The translations under genes and the position numbers were made by a program. Shown piece after piece: positions 7,914-16,523 of a stretch of DNA of 64,000 bases. Location of the stretch: the NCBI RefSeq assembly GCF_014651535.1, contig NZ_BMXB01000016.1:25464-89463 (forward strand), in the 5' to 3' direction. This stretch comes from Salinimicrobium marinum (GTDB lineage: Bacteria > Bacteroidota > Bacteroidia > Flavobacteriales > Flavobacteriaceae). The notes under the pieces are model-generated. The model was given only the letters and a program-made list of their open reading frames with translations, made no database searches and was not told where the DNA came from. Position 1 is the stretch's first letter; the number at the start of each line of letters is the position of its first letter.

Positions 7914-10133
7914 ATGGCAAAACTACCAGTTTCAGTCGATAAAATAATAGATGATTTTGGTCCCCATAAAGCCTATGCACCACAAACTGGTTTTCATGGA
8001 AACTCCGAACCCGATAAGCTGGTGAAAACACACTGTTGCTACTGCGGAATGCAGTGCGGTATCAAACTAAAAGTAAAAGACAATAAAATAGCCGGATTCG
8101 AACCCTGGGAGGAATTTCCTTTTAATGAAGGACGACTTTGTCCTAAAGGGGTAATGCGTTATATGCAGAACAACCACCCGGACAGGATTCTTAGCCCACT
8201 GAAAAGAGTAGAGGGTAAAGGTTTTGAAACAACAGACTGGGAGCATGCAATGAGCAAAACCGTGAGTGAAATAAAACGGATTCAGGATACCTATGGGAAA
8301 GATGCTTTTGCAATGCTATCGGGAGTATCGCTCACCAATGAAAAGAGCTATATGATCGGGAAATTTGCCCGTGTTGCTCTAAAAACAGCCAACCTGGATT
8401 ACAACGGAAGACTTTGTATGGTGAGTGCCGGAGGTGGAAACAAGAAGGCCTTTGGATTGGACCGGACTTCCAACAGCTGGGCAGATCTTAAACACGCGGA
8501 GGTTATTTTGGTTGCCGGAGCAAATATTAGCGAAACTTTTCCAACCCTTACCCACTACATCTGGCAGGCGAGGGATAACGGAGCAAAATTAATTGTGGTA
8601 GATCCACGAATGATTCCGCTGGCACGTACTGCCGATCTTCATTTACCAATCCGTCCGGGAGGGGATTCTGCTCTCTTTGGAGCTATGCTGAAGATCATGG
8701 TGGACAATGACTGGCTGGACCATGATTTTATTGATAATTATACTTCCGGATTCCAGGAAACTATTGATGCCGTGAAGGATTATGACCTGGACTGGGCCGA
8801 AGAAAATACCGGAATTTCAAAAGAACTCATTTACCAGGCTGCCGAAATGTGGGGGAAAGCCAATACTAGCTTTCTGCTGCACGCCCGCGGAATTGAACAC
8901 CATACCAAAGGTGTGGAGAATGTATTGAGCTGTATAAACATTGTGCTTGCTTCAGGTAGGATAGGAAGACCGTACTGTGGCTACGGAACCATCACCGGAC
9001 AGGGTAACGGTCAGGGAGGAAGAGAGCACGGCCATAAATGTGATCAACTCCCCGGAAACCGTGACATCACTAATCCTGAACATCGTAAATATATTTCTGA
9101 AGTTTGGGGGATTGATGAAAAAGATATGCCGGGCAAAGGATTATCGGCTTATGAGCAGATTGAAGCAATCCACCGGGGGGAGATAAAGGGAATGATCTCC
9201 ATTTGTTTTAATCCGCTGGTCTCTTTACCTAACAATAATTTTGTGCGGGAAGCCCTGGAGAAGCTGGAATTTTACATTTGTATCGACACTTTCCTGAGTG
9301 AAACAGCAAGGCATGCAGATATTGTGATGGCAGGTTCGCTTCACGAAGAGGAAGAAGGAACGGTTACCACTGCAGAAGGAAGAGTAGTTAAAATTAACGA
9401 GGCAATTACTCCTCCCGGAAATACCAGAAGGGATGGACAAATTTTAATGGAACTGGCCGACAGGCTGGGGGAAAAGGAAAAATTTGCTTTCCCCACGAGT
9501 GAAGATATTTTCAATGAATTAAGAGTGGCTTCCAAAGGAGGTACTGCAGATTACTACGGAATTACCTATCAAAAAGTGGTGGACAACATGGGGATTTTCT
9601 GGCCTTGTAAAACGCTGGATCACCCCGGAACCCCAAGGCTATGGGAAGATAAAAAATTCGAAACTCCCGACGGAAAAGCACATTTTAACCCTGTGAGCTA
9701 CCGTCCTGCTTCCGAAATGCCAAACAAAGAATATCCTGTGGTACTTACCACAGGAAGAGTGGTGTCGCAATATTTAAGTGGAACTTCCACCCGAAGGATC
9801 GGGAAATTACTGGATCAATATCCGGAACCTCTTCTGGAAATTCATCCAAAACTTGCTTTTCAGTATGGTATTGAAAATCATGATTTGATCAAAGTAAAAA
9901 CCCGACGTGGCGAAGCCGAATTCCCTGCACATGTGGTAGAAACCATTCGGGAAGACACGGTTTTCATCCCTTACCACTGGGGAGGTAAACATTCTGCAAA
10001 CCAGCTGACCATTGATAGCCTTGATCCTGTTTCCAAAATTCCGGAGTTCAAGGTATGTGCGTGCCAATTGGAAAAAACAGGAAAGAAAGGATCGCAGCAT
10101 CTTACAGAAACAGCTTATCAAAGTTCATTATAA
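7914..10133 (+). CDS. Molybdopterin oxidoreductase, NasA/NarB-type nitrate reductase catalytic subunit
   Basis: The 739-residue protein belongs to the Mo-bisMGD family. An N-terminal [4Fe-4S] site is formed by C41, C44, C48 and C76 (CYCGMQC, GRLCPKG). The probable Mo ligand is C168 in NGRLCMVSAGGG, matching the Cys ligand region of NasA/NarB/Nap-type enzymes. GQGNGQGGREHGHKCDQLPG and the C-terminal dinucleotide-binding domain (TTGRVVSQY, PYHWGG) complete the fold. There is no Tat or Sec signal, so by itself it should be cytoplasmic. Two NarK genes upstream make nitrate the likely substrate. Its genomic partners are those of a membrane-bound respiratory chain, not of the soluble assimilatory enzyme it resembles. 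A formate dehydrogenase-like activity is the main alternative. Confidence 0.85.
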   Translation: MAKLPVSVDKIIDDFGPHKAYAPQTGFHGNSEPDKLVKTHCCYCGMQCGIKLKVKDNKIAGFEPWEEFPFNEGRLCPKGVMRYMQNNHPDRILSPLKRVEGKGFETTDWEHAMSKTVSEIKRIQDTYGKDAFAMLSGVSLTNEKSYMIGKFARVALKTANLDYNGRLCMVSAGGGNKKAFGLDRTSNSWADLKHAEVILVAGANISETFPTLTHYIWQARDNGAKLIVVDPRMIPLARTADLHLPIRPGGDSALFGAMLKIMVDNDWLDHDFIDNYTSGFQETIDAVKDYDLDWAEENTGISKELIYQAAEMWGKANTSFLLHARGIEHHTKGVENVLSCINIVLASGRIGRPYCGYGTITGQGNGQGGREHGHKCDQLPGNRDITNPEHRKYISEVWGIDEKDMPGKGLSAYEQIEAIHRGEIKGMISICFNPLVSLPNNNFVREALEKLEFYICIDTFLSETARHADIVMAGSLHEEEEGTVTTAEGRVVKINEAITPPGNTRRDGQILMELADRLGEKEKFAFPTSEDIFNELRVASKGGTADYYGITYQKVVDNMGIFWPCKTLDHPGTPRLWEDKKFETPDGKAHFNPVSYRPASEMPNKEYPVVLTTGRVVSQYLSGTSTRRIGKLLDQYPEPLLEIHPKLAFQYGIENHDLIKVKTRRGEAEFPAHVVETIREDTVFIPYHWGGKHSANQLTIDSLDPVSKIPEFKVCACQLEKTGKKGSQHLTETAYQSSL

Positions 10134-10193
10134 TTAAATAACAGAAAGACAGTAAAAAAGAAGTTCAAACATTTAACCTCAAAATAAACAATT

Positions 10194-10763
10194 ATGCCGG
10201 AAACAAATTATGATCAGGAAATGGCTTTTTTCGTAGACATGCAACGTTGTATTGGTTGTCATGCCTGTGAAATGGCCTGTGCTGAATGCGAAACGAACGG
10301 GCAGGAAAGTATGATTCACGTGAACTACGTAGACAGGGCCAAAAGTCCCCAAACGACGGTACAGGTGTGTATGCACTGTGAAGATCCTACCTGTGCCAAT
10401 GTATGCCCGGCAGATGCGATCCACCAGGATGAATTTGGAGTAGTACACAGCGCCAATACTTCAAGATGTATAGGCTGTTCCAATTGTGTACTGGCCTGTC
10501 CTTTTGGAGTTCCGAAGAAAATGGAAGAAGCAGAATTGATGATGAAGTGTAACATGTGCTACGACAGGACCAGCGCTGGAAAGAAACCTATGTGCGCCAC
10601 GGTATGTCCCAGTCAGGCTCTGTACTTCGGAACGAGGGAAGAAATTGAAAGAATGAGGCCAGATAGTGAGCCGGTCAATTCTTTCATGTTTGGCCAGCAG
10701 GAAGTAAATACCAAAGTAAATATCATGATGCCGAAAGGCACACATCAGTTAATTATCCCATAA
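10194..10763 (+). CDS. Four-cluster ferredoxin electron-transfer subunit (DmsB/NarH-like)
   Basis: This 189-residue protein carries 16 cysteines in four [4Fe-4S] motifs: C19/22/25/29, C59/62/67/71, C92/95/98/102 and C119/122/134/138. This is the DmsB/PhsB/NarH arrangement of an iron-sulfur wire linking a membrane quinol oxidase to a Mo catalytic subunit. All four sites keep four cysteines, whereas NarH has one three-iron cluster. No signal peptide is visible, in agreement with the catalytic subunit. It sits between the catalytic gene (60-nt gap) and the Rieske gene (10-nt gap). Confidence 0.88.
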   Translation: MPETNYDQEMAFFVDMQRCIGCHACEMACAECETNGQESMIHVNYVDRAKSPQTTVQVCMHCEDPTCANVCPADAIHQDEFGVVHSANTSRCIGCSNCVLACPFGVPKKMEEAELMMKCNMCYDRTSAGKKPMCATVCPSQALYFGTREEIERMRPDSEPVNSFMFGQQEVNTKVNIMMPKGTHQLIIP

Positions 10764-10773
10764 TTTTTAAGAC

Positions 10774-11295
10774 ATGTCAAAAGAAGATCCTGAAAAAGAA
10801 CCTAGCTGGAAGAGTGACTTTCCTATTGAAATGAAACGGGGGACACATGTAAGTCGGCGTGAATTCGCGAAATTCCTCGGCTTATTGTCAGGGGCTTTTG
10901 CCTTGAGCAACGGCTTTATTGTGATAAGGGCAATGGCCTTTCCCGATAAACCCCTGGAGGGGGAGCATTTTATAGTAAATGCAGAGGAGGTTCCTGTGGG
11001 GGAAATGTTCCAGTTTGAGATTCAGGGGGGTAAGCATATTCCGTATATTCTTATTCACCTTGAGGAAAACGAATGGCGGGCTTTTGAGCAAAAATGTACA
11101 CATTTGACCTGTGCAGTAAGGTATCAGAAAGATGTAAACCAGATACAATGTCCCTGTCATAATGGATGGTTTAGTGCCGATACCGGAGAAGTGCTTCAGG
11201 GACCTCCACCAAGACCTCTGCCTCAGCTGGATGTGGCAGTAAGAGATGGAAAAGTGTATGTTCGTGAAGAACAGGAAGCAAATGAAAATGTATAG
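10774..11295 (+). CDS. Tat-signal Rieske [2Fe-2S] protein, bc1-like
   Basis: The 173-residue protein has a twin-arginine motif SRREF at 27-31, followed by a hydrophobic stretch (33-54) that probably stays as a membrane anchor. The Rieske fold carries C108-T-H110 and C126-P-C128-H129. C113 and C128 match the extra disulfide cysteines of high-potential bc1/b6f Rieske proteins. If Tat-exported, the cluster would face the periplasm while the Mo and ferredoxin subunits have no export signal, which makes the electron path puzzling. Rieske subunits are known in archaeal (Haloferax) respiratory nitrate reductase operons. It is tightly linked to its neighbours (10-nt gap before, 2 nt after). Confidence 0.85.
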   Translation: MSKEDPEKEPSWKSDFPIEMKRGTHVSRREFAKFLGLLSGAFALSNGFIVIRAMAFPDKPLEGEHFIVNAEEVPVGEMFQFEIQGGKHIPYILIHLEENEWRAFEQKCTHLTCAVRYQKDVNQIQCPCHNGWFSADTGEVLQGPPPRPLPQLDVAVRDGKVYVREEQEANENV

Positions 11296-11297
11296 AG

Positions 11298-11588
11298 ATG
11301 AGTAACTTCAGAAAATCACAAAACGAAGCCCACCCTAATAAAACCAACACGATCATGACAGGTATAATTATCCTGCAGATCCTGTTTGTGAGCATCCAGA
11401 TCTGGTTTTTGTTTGGTGCGCTGAATAATGCCCTGGAAGGGAATTTCTACTTTGCTTTGACCACCTTTGTAGGTTCAGCATTAATGGCCGTAGCATCTAT
11501 CTGGGTACTCAGATATCTGCCCGAACCGCTTAGAAAGAAACCTGCCAGAAAAGAAAAACCGAAGGTCAGCCCCAGCAGGAATCCTTAA
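11298..11588 (+). CDS. Two-helix small membrane protein of the oxidoreductase operon
   Basis: This 96-residue protein has two predicted helices (about 18-42 and 50-73) and a very basic, proline-rich C-terminal tail (KKPARKEKPK). I do not recognise a characterised family. It begins 2 nt after the Rieske stop codon and is the last gene of the operon, so it is probably a structural or assembly subunit of the same complex. No NarJ-like chaperone is present in the operon, so a dedicated assembly role is possible but unproven. Confidence 0.7.
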   Translation: MSNFRKSQNEAHPNKTNTIMTGIIILQILFVSIQIWFLFGALNNALEGNFYFALTTFVGSALMAVASIWVLRYLPEPLRKKPARKEKPKVSPSRNP

Positions 11589-11917
11589 TATTGGAAATCG
11601 TTATATTCAAATTTAATTTCTACTGGTGAAGGTTCATAATAAATGATCTTGCTTCAGTTTTTGAAATGATCTGTATGGAAATATTTTGACAACGCTGTCT
11701 AAAAAGCTTTAAAATCGTCTTTCTGAATTTATTTCAGTTTGACGTTAAAAGTGCTTTTTAGACAGCCTCTTTTCTTTCGAGAAAGTAATGGACCCATCTT
11801 TCATGACAGGAATGAGGTTTAATTCCTCCGCCTGGCCAACTAAAAATCTCTCCAGATAGCCATAAATTTTGTTTTATTCCCTAAGTTTATATTATAATGT
11901 TAAAAATCTACAGGATT
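11589..11917. other. Intergenic region with MITE-like repeat
   Basis: No gene is supported. The spacer contains the palindromic element at 11694-11766, which may also terminate transcription of the oxidoreductase operon. No clear promoter for the next gene was identified. Confidence 0.5.
11694..11766. repeat. MITE-like palindromic repeat, short copy
   Basis: Perfect 14-bp terminal inverted repeats, GCTGTCTAAAAAGC and its complement, enclose about 45 nt that includes TTCTGAATTTATTTCAG. The same ends and core recur in a longer copy at 53176-53307. There is no coding capacity, so any mobilisation would need a transposase in trans. Confidence 0.75.
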
Positions 11918-12682
11918 ATGAATAAAACTAAAGCTTTTAGAGCATCTATCTTATTTTTAATTGCACTTATCCCTCAAATTTCAACAGCTCAGGACACTTC
12001 AAATCTTCCTCCGGAAGCAACAGAATTTTATAAACCTATCCCCGAGGTGGTGATGGCGGGAACCGATGCAGGTTCACCACCAGCTGATGCGGTAGTGCTC
12101 TTCGATGGATCGGGGCAGGAAGAATGGCAGAGCGCCGCTGACGGTTCTGAAACGAACTGGATCGTATCAGGAGATGCAATGACTGTAAATCCCGGTTCGG
12201 GAGATATTAAAACCCGTCAGAAATTTGGAGATGTGCAGTTACACATCGAATGGAGATCGCCTGAAGAGGTAAAGGGTGAAGGCCAGGGACGTGGTAACAG
12301 CGGAGTCTTTCTGATGGAGCAGTACGAAGTACAGGTGCTGGATTCTTATCAAAACGATACCTACACCAATGGCCAGGCAGGAAGTATTTACAAGCAATCT
12401 CCTCCTCTGGTCAATGTTACGAGACCTCCGGGAGAATGGAACGTGTACGATATTCTTTTTAGAGCACCCAGATTCAACGAAGAAGGAATGCTGATTAGTC
12501 CGGCGAAGATTACCGTATTCCACAACGGAGTGGTGGTTCAGAACAACTTTGAATTAAAAGGACCAACCGTTTATACCGGAATACCAAATTATGAAGCTCA
12601 CCCGGAAGAGCTTTCCATTGTCTTGCAGGATCATGGAAACCCTGTAAGCTTCAGAAATATCTGGTTAAGAGAATTAAAATAA
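11918..12682 (+). CDS. DUF1080 protein, probable periplasmic 3-keto-glycoside hydrolase
   Basis: A signal peptide (ending near ISTAQ) precedes a single DUF1080 beta-sandwich domain with the usual motifs: VVLFDGSG near its start, NSGVFLMEQYEVQVLDS in the middle and ISFRN-like VSFRNIWLREL at the end. DUF1080 (3-keto-disaccharide hydrolase) proteins cleave 3-keto-glycosides in characterised Bacteroidota systems, where they work with Gfo/Idh/MocA oxidoreductases; such a gene follows 22 nt downstream. The start is placed at ATG 11918 because it gives a compact signal peptide. An in-frame ATG at 11897 would add seven residues. The substrate is unknown. Confidence 0.82.
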   Translation: MNKTKAFRASILFLIALIPQISTAQDTSNLPPEATEFYKPIPEVVMAGTDAGSPPADAVVLFDGSGQEEWQSAADGSETNWIVSGDAMTVNPGSGDIKTRQKFGDVQLHIEWRSPEEVKGEGQGRGNSGVFLMEQYEVQVLDSYQNDTYTNGQAGSIYKQSPPLVNVTRPPGEWNVYDILFRAPRFNEEGMLISPAKITVFHNGVVVQNNFELKGPTVYTGIPNYEAHPEELSIVLQDHGNPVSFRNIWLRELK

Positions 12683-12704
12683 CTGAAGTTAATTCGCTCT
12701 TATT

Positions 12705-14057
12705 ATGAAAAACAAAAACACCAGGCGGGATTTTTTAAAGAAAACCTCTGTTGCCGCAGCAGCTCTTACTCTGCCGGCGTACCTCTCAGCGATGCCTTAT
12801 TCATCAAATTTTTTCAATATTCCTGGCAGTGAGAAAATAAACATAGGAGTAATTGGATGTAAGGGGATGGGTTGGGCTAACCTGCAAAGTCATCTTAAAA
12901 TGCCCGAAGTAAATTGCGTGGGTCTTGCAGACATAGATCAGCGGGTTTTGGACGAGCGCAGCGAAGGCGTTAAAAAATTAAGGGGAAAGGCTCCCAGGCA
13001 GTACAAGGACTACAGGAAGATGTTGGAAGACAAAGATCTTGATGCCGTCATTATTGGTACTCCAGATCATTGGCATTGTCTTAACGCTGTGCACGCTCTG
13101 GAGGCTGGGAAACATGTATATGTTGAAAAACCTTTGGCGAACAGTATAGAGGAATGTAACGTGATGCTCGAGGCAGCAAAAAAGTATAACAAAATTGTCC
13201 AGGTAGGGCAGTGGCAAAGAAGCGGGTCACAATATGATGAGGCTGTAAATTATGTTCGATCCGGGAAATTGGGCAAAATAAGGCTGGTGAAATGCTGGGC
13301 TTACCAGGGTTGGATGAATCCTGTGGAGGTGAAACCTAACAGTTCTCCGCCCCCGGGAGTGGATTACAAGATGTGGCTGGGACCTGCTCCTGAAAGACCA
13401 TTTAACGAGAATCGCTTTCACTTTAATTTCCGGTGGTTTTGGGATTATGCAGGAGGCCTTATGACAGACTGGGGAGTTCATGAAATTGACATCGCACTTT
13501 ATGCAATGGGTGCAAAAGCTCCGAGATCTGTAATGGCTTCCGGAGGAAAATTTGCTTACCCCAATGATGCTTCTGAAACTCCCGATACTCTTCAAACTAT
13601 ATATGAATTTGATGATTTCAACCTTTTATGGGAGCATGCCACTGGCATAGATGGAGGAAATTACGGCAGGACTGAGGGGATTGCTTTTATCGGAAATAAT
13701 GGAACCCTTGTAGTAAACCGGCAAGGCTGGGAAGTCATTCCTGAAGGGGAAAATCTGGATGGCGAATGGGTCCCGAAGCTTGAAAAAGTAGAGTTACAGG
13801 AGGGAACAGGCAACGCACTGGATAAACATACCAGGAATTTTATTAATAGCATAAAGACCGGTGATGCCTCAAATCTCAACTGCGGAATCGAAACCGGAAG
13901 CATTGCAGCTGTGAATGCGCATATGGGAAACATAGCCTATAAAACAGGTACAAAGATTTACTGGAACGAACAGGAAAAATCCTTTATAGGGAATGACGAA
14001 GCTAACCAATTGCTAAAAGCAGATTACCGGAATGGCTGGAAGCTGCCGAAGGTTTGA
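12705..14057 (+). CDS. Tat-exported Gfo/Idh/MocA family oxidoreductase
   Basis: The 450-residue protein opens with a clear Tat signal (TRRDFLKKTSVAAAALTLPA). A Rossmann domain follows (INIGVIGCKGMGWANL), then the family signature VEKPLANSIEEC and a C-terminal alpha/beta domain with DWGVHEIDIALYAMG. Tat export implies that it folds with NAD(P) in the cytoplasm and acts in the periplasm, as for glycoside 3-dehydrogenases and GFOR-type enzymes. Its pairing with the DUF1080 gene suggests oxidation or reduction at C3 of a glycoside, with the neighbour cleaving the keto-glycoside. The reaction direction and sugar cannot be read from the sequence. Confidence 0.87.
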   Translation: MKNKNTRRDFLKKTSVAAAALTLPAYLSAMPYSSNFFNIPGSEKINIGVIGCKGMGWANLQSHLKMPEVNCVGLADIDQRVLDERSEGVKKLRGKAPRQYKDYRKMLEDKDLDAVIIGTPDHWHCLNAVHALEAGKHVYVEKPLANSIEECNVMLEAAKKYNKIVQVGQWQRSGSQYDEAVNYVRSGKLGKIRLVKCWAYQGWMNPVEVKPNSSPPPGVDYKMWLGPAPERPFNENRFHFNFRWFWDYAGGLMTDWGVHEIDIALYAMGAKAPRSVMASGGKFAYPNDASETPDTLQTIYEFDDFNLLWEHATGIDGGNYGRTEGIAFIGNNGTLVVNRQGWEVIPEGENLDGEWVPKLEKVELQEGTGNALDKHTRNFINSIKTGDASNLNCGIETGSIAAVNAHMGNIAYKTGTKIYWNEQEKSFIGNDEANQLLKADYRNGWKLPKV

Positions 14058-14162
14058 TGAGAAATATTATTTTTAATTCTTAATACTGCAGCACAGCGGT
14101 CCGGGCTCTTTACCGGATAATATTAAATAATTTTTATCGGCTGGGAATAAAAAACTAAGTTA

Positions 14163-14210
14163 AAAAAACCTACAAAGTCTGCTGTAAAAAGGAGACTTTG
14201 GAGGTTTAAA
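14163..14210. terminator. Bidirectional terminator between convergent genes
   Basis: CAAAGTCT (14173-14180) pairs with AGACTTTG (14193-14200), with further imperfect pairing of AACCT with AGGTT outside. The A-run before and the T-run after suit both the oxidoreductase and the opposing aldehyde dehydrogenase. Confidence 0.65.
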
Positions 14211-14226
14211 TTTTTCAATGGTGTTT

Positions 14227-15690
14227 CTAAGCAAATGGACTGTAATCACGAGGTTCGTGTTGCACGGTTACCCACTGTAGCCTGGTGAATTCTTCCAGTA
14301 CAAATTTCCCGTTAAACCTTCCCACTCCAGAACCTTTTTCACCACCAAAAGGTGCATTAGGTTCATCATTCACCGGCTGATCGTTAATGTGGATCATTCC
14401 GGTTTCGACCTTGCGGGCGAAGGCGACTCCTTTTTCCACATTCTTCGTGAATACGGCACCTGTGAGTCCAAAGTCCTGGGAATTCGCGATTGTAAGGGCA
14501 TCTGCTTCAGTAGAAAATCGAAGGATTGGTGCAACGGGGCCGAAAATTTCGCTTCTGGCTATCGGCATTTCATCGGTGACATTATCAATAATAGTAGGCT
14601 CCAGGACATTTCCTTTGGCTTTTCCGCCAATTCTTACAATCGCTCCAGATCGGGCACTATCATTTACGTCTTTTAAAATCCGTTCTACCTGGTCATTATC
14701 AATAAGTGGCCCCACAAGAACACCATCTTCAGCAGGGTTGCCATATTTCAGCTTTTTGGTGGCTGCAACAAATTTTTCTACAAATTCGTCTGCAATGCTT
14801 TCCTGAATCACAAACCTGTTGACTGACATGCATATTTGCCCCTGATTCATAAATTTTCCGAAGGTAGCGGCTTTAACAGCCTGGTCGATATCAGCATCTT
14901 CCATGACCACAAAAATATTGTTTCCCCCCAGCTCAAGGGATACTTCTTTAAGATGCTCCCCGGCAATTTTTCCAATATTTCTTCCTACTGGAGTAGAACC
15001 TGTAAAGGAAATGTGGTGAGGAACCGGGTGCTTCACAAAATCATCGCCAATACTGGAACCTTTTCCGACCACTACATTTAAAACACCTTTTGGAAGACCG
15101 GCCTCTTCAAATATTTTCGCTGTTAATGTGGCTCCGGTTACTGGAGTAGAAGATGCAGGTTTAAGCACGACTGCATTTCCGGTGGCCAGTGCGGGTGCAA
15201 CAGAGCGCATGGAAAGGTTCATGGGAAAATTCCATGGACTTATAATTCCAATTACCCCTAGAGGCTTTCTATATGCACGACTTTCTTTTCCCTGAGTAAT
15301 GGAATCATAAATATAACCGTGCATACGTGTGGGAAAGGAAGCAGATTCTTTCATGATGCCCTGGGTGATTTGAATTTCTACTTCTGCTTTTACTCTTGAA
15401 CTACCTCCCTCTTTTATAAGCCATTCTATAATTTCCTCTTTTCTTTCAGAAATGATTTCCACGGCTTTTTGAATAATGGCAGCACGTTTTTGAGGTAATT
15501 CTTTCCCCCATTCCCTGGCTGCTTCCTTCGCTGCCTTATAAGCCCTGTCCACATCTTTCTTATCTGCTCCTTTAAAAGTATTGATTTCTGAATTGTCAAA
15601 AGGATTGACATTTTTAATTTCTGAATCATCATTCCCTTCGAGCCATTCTCCGTTTATAAACTGTTTATTGAGATTGCTGTACTTTTCCAT
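14227..15690 (-). CDS. NAD(P)-dependent aldehyde dehydrogenase
   Basis: The 487-residue protein has the normal length and motifs of the ALDH superfamily: ISPWNFP, the cofactor segment FTGSTPVGRNIG, the catalytic Glu in LELGGNN and the catalytic Cys in GQICMSVNR. The pattern is closest to the benzaldehyde/vanillin-type ALDH branch, but the substrate is uncertain. It should be a soluble cytoplasmic enzyme oxidising an aldehyde to its acid. It is a single-gene unit on the minus strand, convergent with the Gfo/Idh gene and separated from it by the terminator. Confidence 0.9.
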   Translation of the reverse strand: MEKYSNLNKQFINGEWLEGNDDSEIKNVNPFDNSEINTFKGADKKDVDRAYKAAKEAAREWGKELPQKRAAIIQKAVEIISERKEEIIEWLIKEGGSSRVKAEVEIQITQGIMKESASFPTRMHGYIYDSITQGKESRAYRKPLGVIGIISPWNFPMNLSMRSVAPALATGNAVVLKPASSTPVTGATLTAKIFEEAGLPKGVLNVVVGKGSSIGDDFVKHPVPHHISFTGSTPVGRNIGKIAGEHLKEVSLELGGNNIFVVMEDADIDQAVKAATFGKFMNQGQICMSVNRFVIQESIADEFVEKFVAATKKLKYGNPAEDGVLVGPLIDNDQVERILKDVNDSARSGAIVRIGGKAKGNVLEPTIIDNVTDEMPIARSEIFGPVAPILRFSTEADALTIANSQDFGLTGAVFTKNVEKGVAFARKVETGMIHINDQPVNDEPNAPFGGEKGSGVGRFNGKFVLEEFTRLQWVTVQHEPRDYSPFA

Positions 15691-15932
15691 TTTTTTCTTT
15701 TAATGTAGAAAAATACTTGCCGGAAAGCAGTTAAAGAACTTGTAAAAAAGATTCAGAAGCTTGTGGACGCAGAACTGATGTGGAAAAAAGATTGAAGAGG
15801 TGTAAAAGTGCAGGTAGAATAAGGTTCAGAAGAAATTAATTGAGGATCAGTTTTTTAAATTAAGAATAGTTGTGTCACACAAATGGGTTTCCAGCGACCT
15901 ATAGAAGCACATAAATTTTTTTCCATTTTGAC
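15691..15932. other. Intergenic region with palindrome
   Basis: There is no gene. A 13-bp palindrome, TTGTGT-C-ACACAA, lies at 15870-15882. The ECF-type promoter follows at 15933. Confidence 0.5.
15870..15882. promoter_or_regulatory. Operator-like palindrome
   Basis: TTGTGT and ACACAA are perfect inverted arms around a single C. It lies about 63 nt upstream of the ECF-type promoter. No regulator is assigned. Confidence 0.35.
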
Positions 15933-15959
15933 GCAACCTTTTAAAGGTTTCGGGTCATA
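15933..15959 (+). promoter_or_regulatory. ECF sigma-type promoter
   Basis: GCAACC (15933-15938, with the AAC core typical of ECF -35 elements) and GTCATA (15954-15959, with the GTC typical of ECF -10 elements) are separated by 15 nt. The ATG of the lipoprotein lies 31 nt after it. The operon encodes an ECF sigma factor, so autoregulation is likely. The spacer contains an AACCTTT/AAAGGTT palindrome. Confidence 0.5.
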
Positions 15960-15990
15960 TAGGTACAAACTTTAATTAAATATAAAAACA

Positions 15991-16488
15991 ATGAAAAAAT
16001 TAGCTTTTTTAATGCTTGGGCTTGTATTCCTTTTCACAAGCTGTGATGTAGACGATGACGGGCCACAGTCAATTACTTATTTTGCCAAGGTAACCGAGGT
16101 GGATCTTCCGGAGTATTTTGAAAAAGGAGAAACCTATGATATTGATGTTACCTATCTTTTACCTACTGCCTGTCACCAAAATGCTGGTATTTACGTACAG
16201 AGAGGTGGAGAAACCGCCGAAAAATACCGGGAGATCTATATCGTGGGTGTAGCCAATGCAGATGCAGATTTGGTAGAGTGTAACCTGGAAGATGATGATC
16301 TTGAAAAAATGGATGATTTTGACTTTTTAATTGACAGGGATGAGCCTTATACCTTTTTCTTATGGCAGGGTCTTGACGATGATGATAAGGATATTTATAC
16401 TGAAATCGTTGTTCCTGTAGGCGCACCTGATGATGACGGAGGCGACGACAATACAGACGACGAAACCGACGAAGAAACTGAAGAGTAA
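15991..16488 (+). CDS. Acidic lipoprotein of the ECF sigma operon
   Basis: The 165-residue protein has a lipoprotein signal (LFTSC, Cys19) followed by DVDDDG, an acidic stretch of the kind that directs Bacteroidota lipoproteins to the cell surface. The C-terminus is an extreme acidic tail (DDDGGDDNTDDETDEETEE), and two further cysteines lie in the mature region. I recognise no domain. It precedes the sigma factor by 35 nt and has the ECF-like promoter directly upstream. It is therefore probably both the first gene of the operon and a target of its sigma factor, possibly an envelope-stress effector. Confidence 0.8.
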   Translation: MKKLAFLMLGLVFLFTSCDVDDDGPQSITYFAKVTEVDLPEYFEKGETYDIDVTYLLPTACHQNAGIYVQRGGETAEKYREIYIVGVANADADLVECNLEDDDLEKMDDFDFLIDRDEPYTFFLWQGLDDDDKDIYTEIVVPVGAPDDDGGDDNTDDETDEETEE

Positions 16489-16523
16489 AACAACTGTTGC
16501 TTTATGATTAAAAAAGCCATCCG

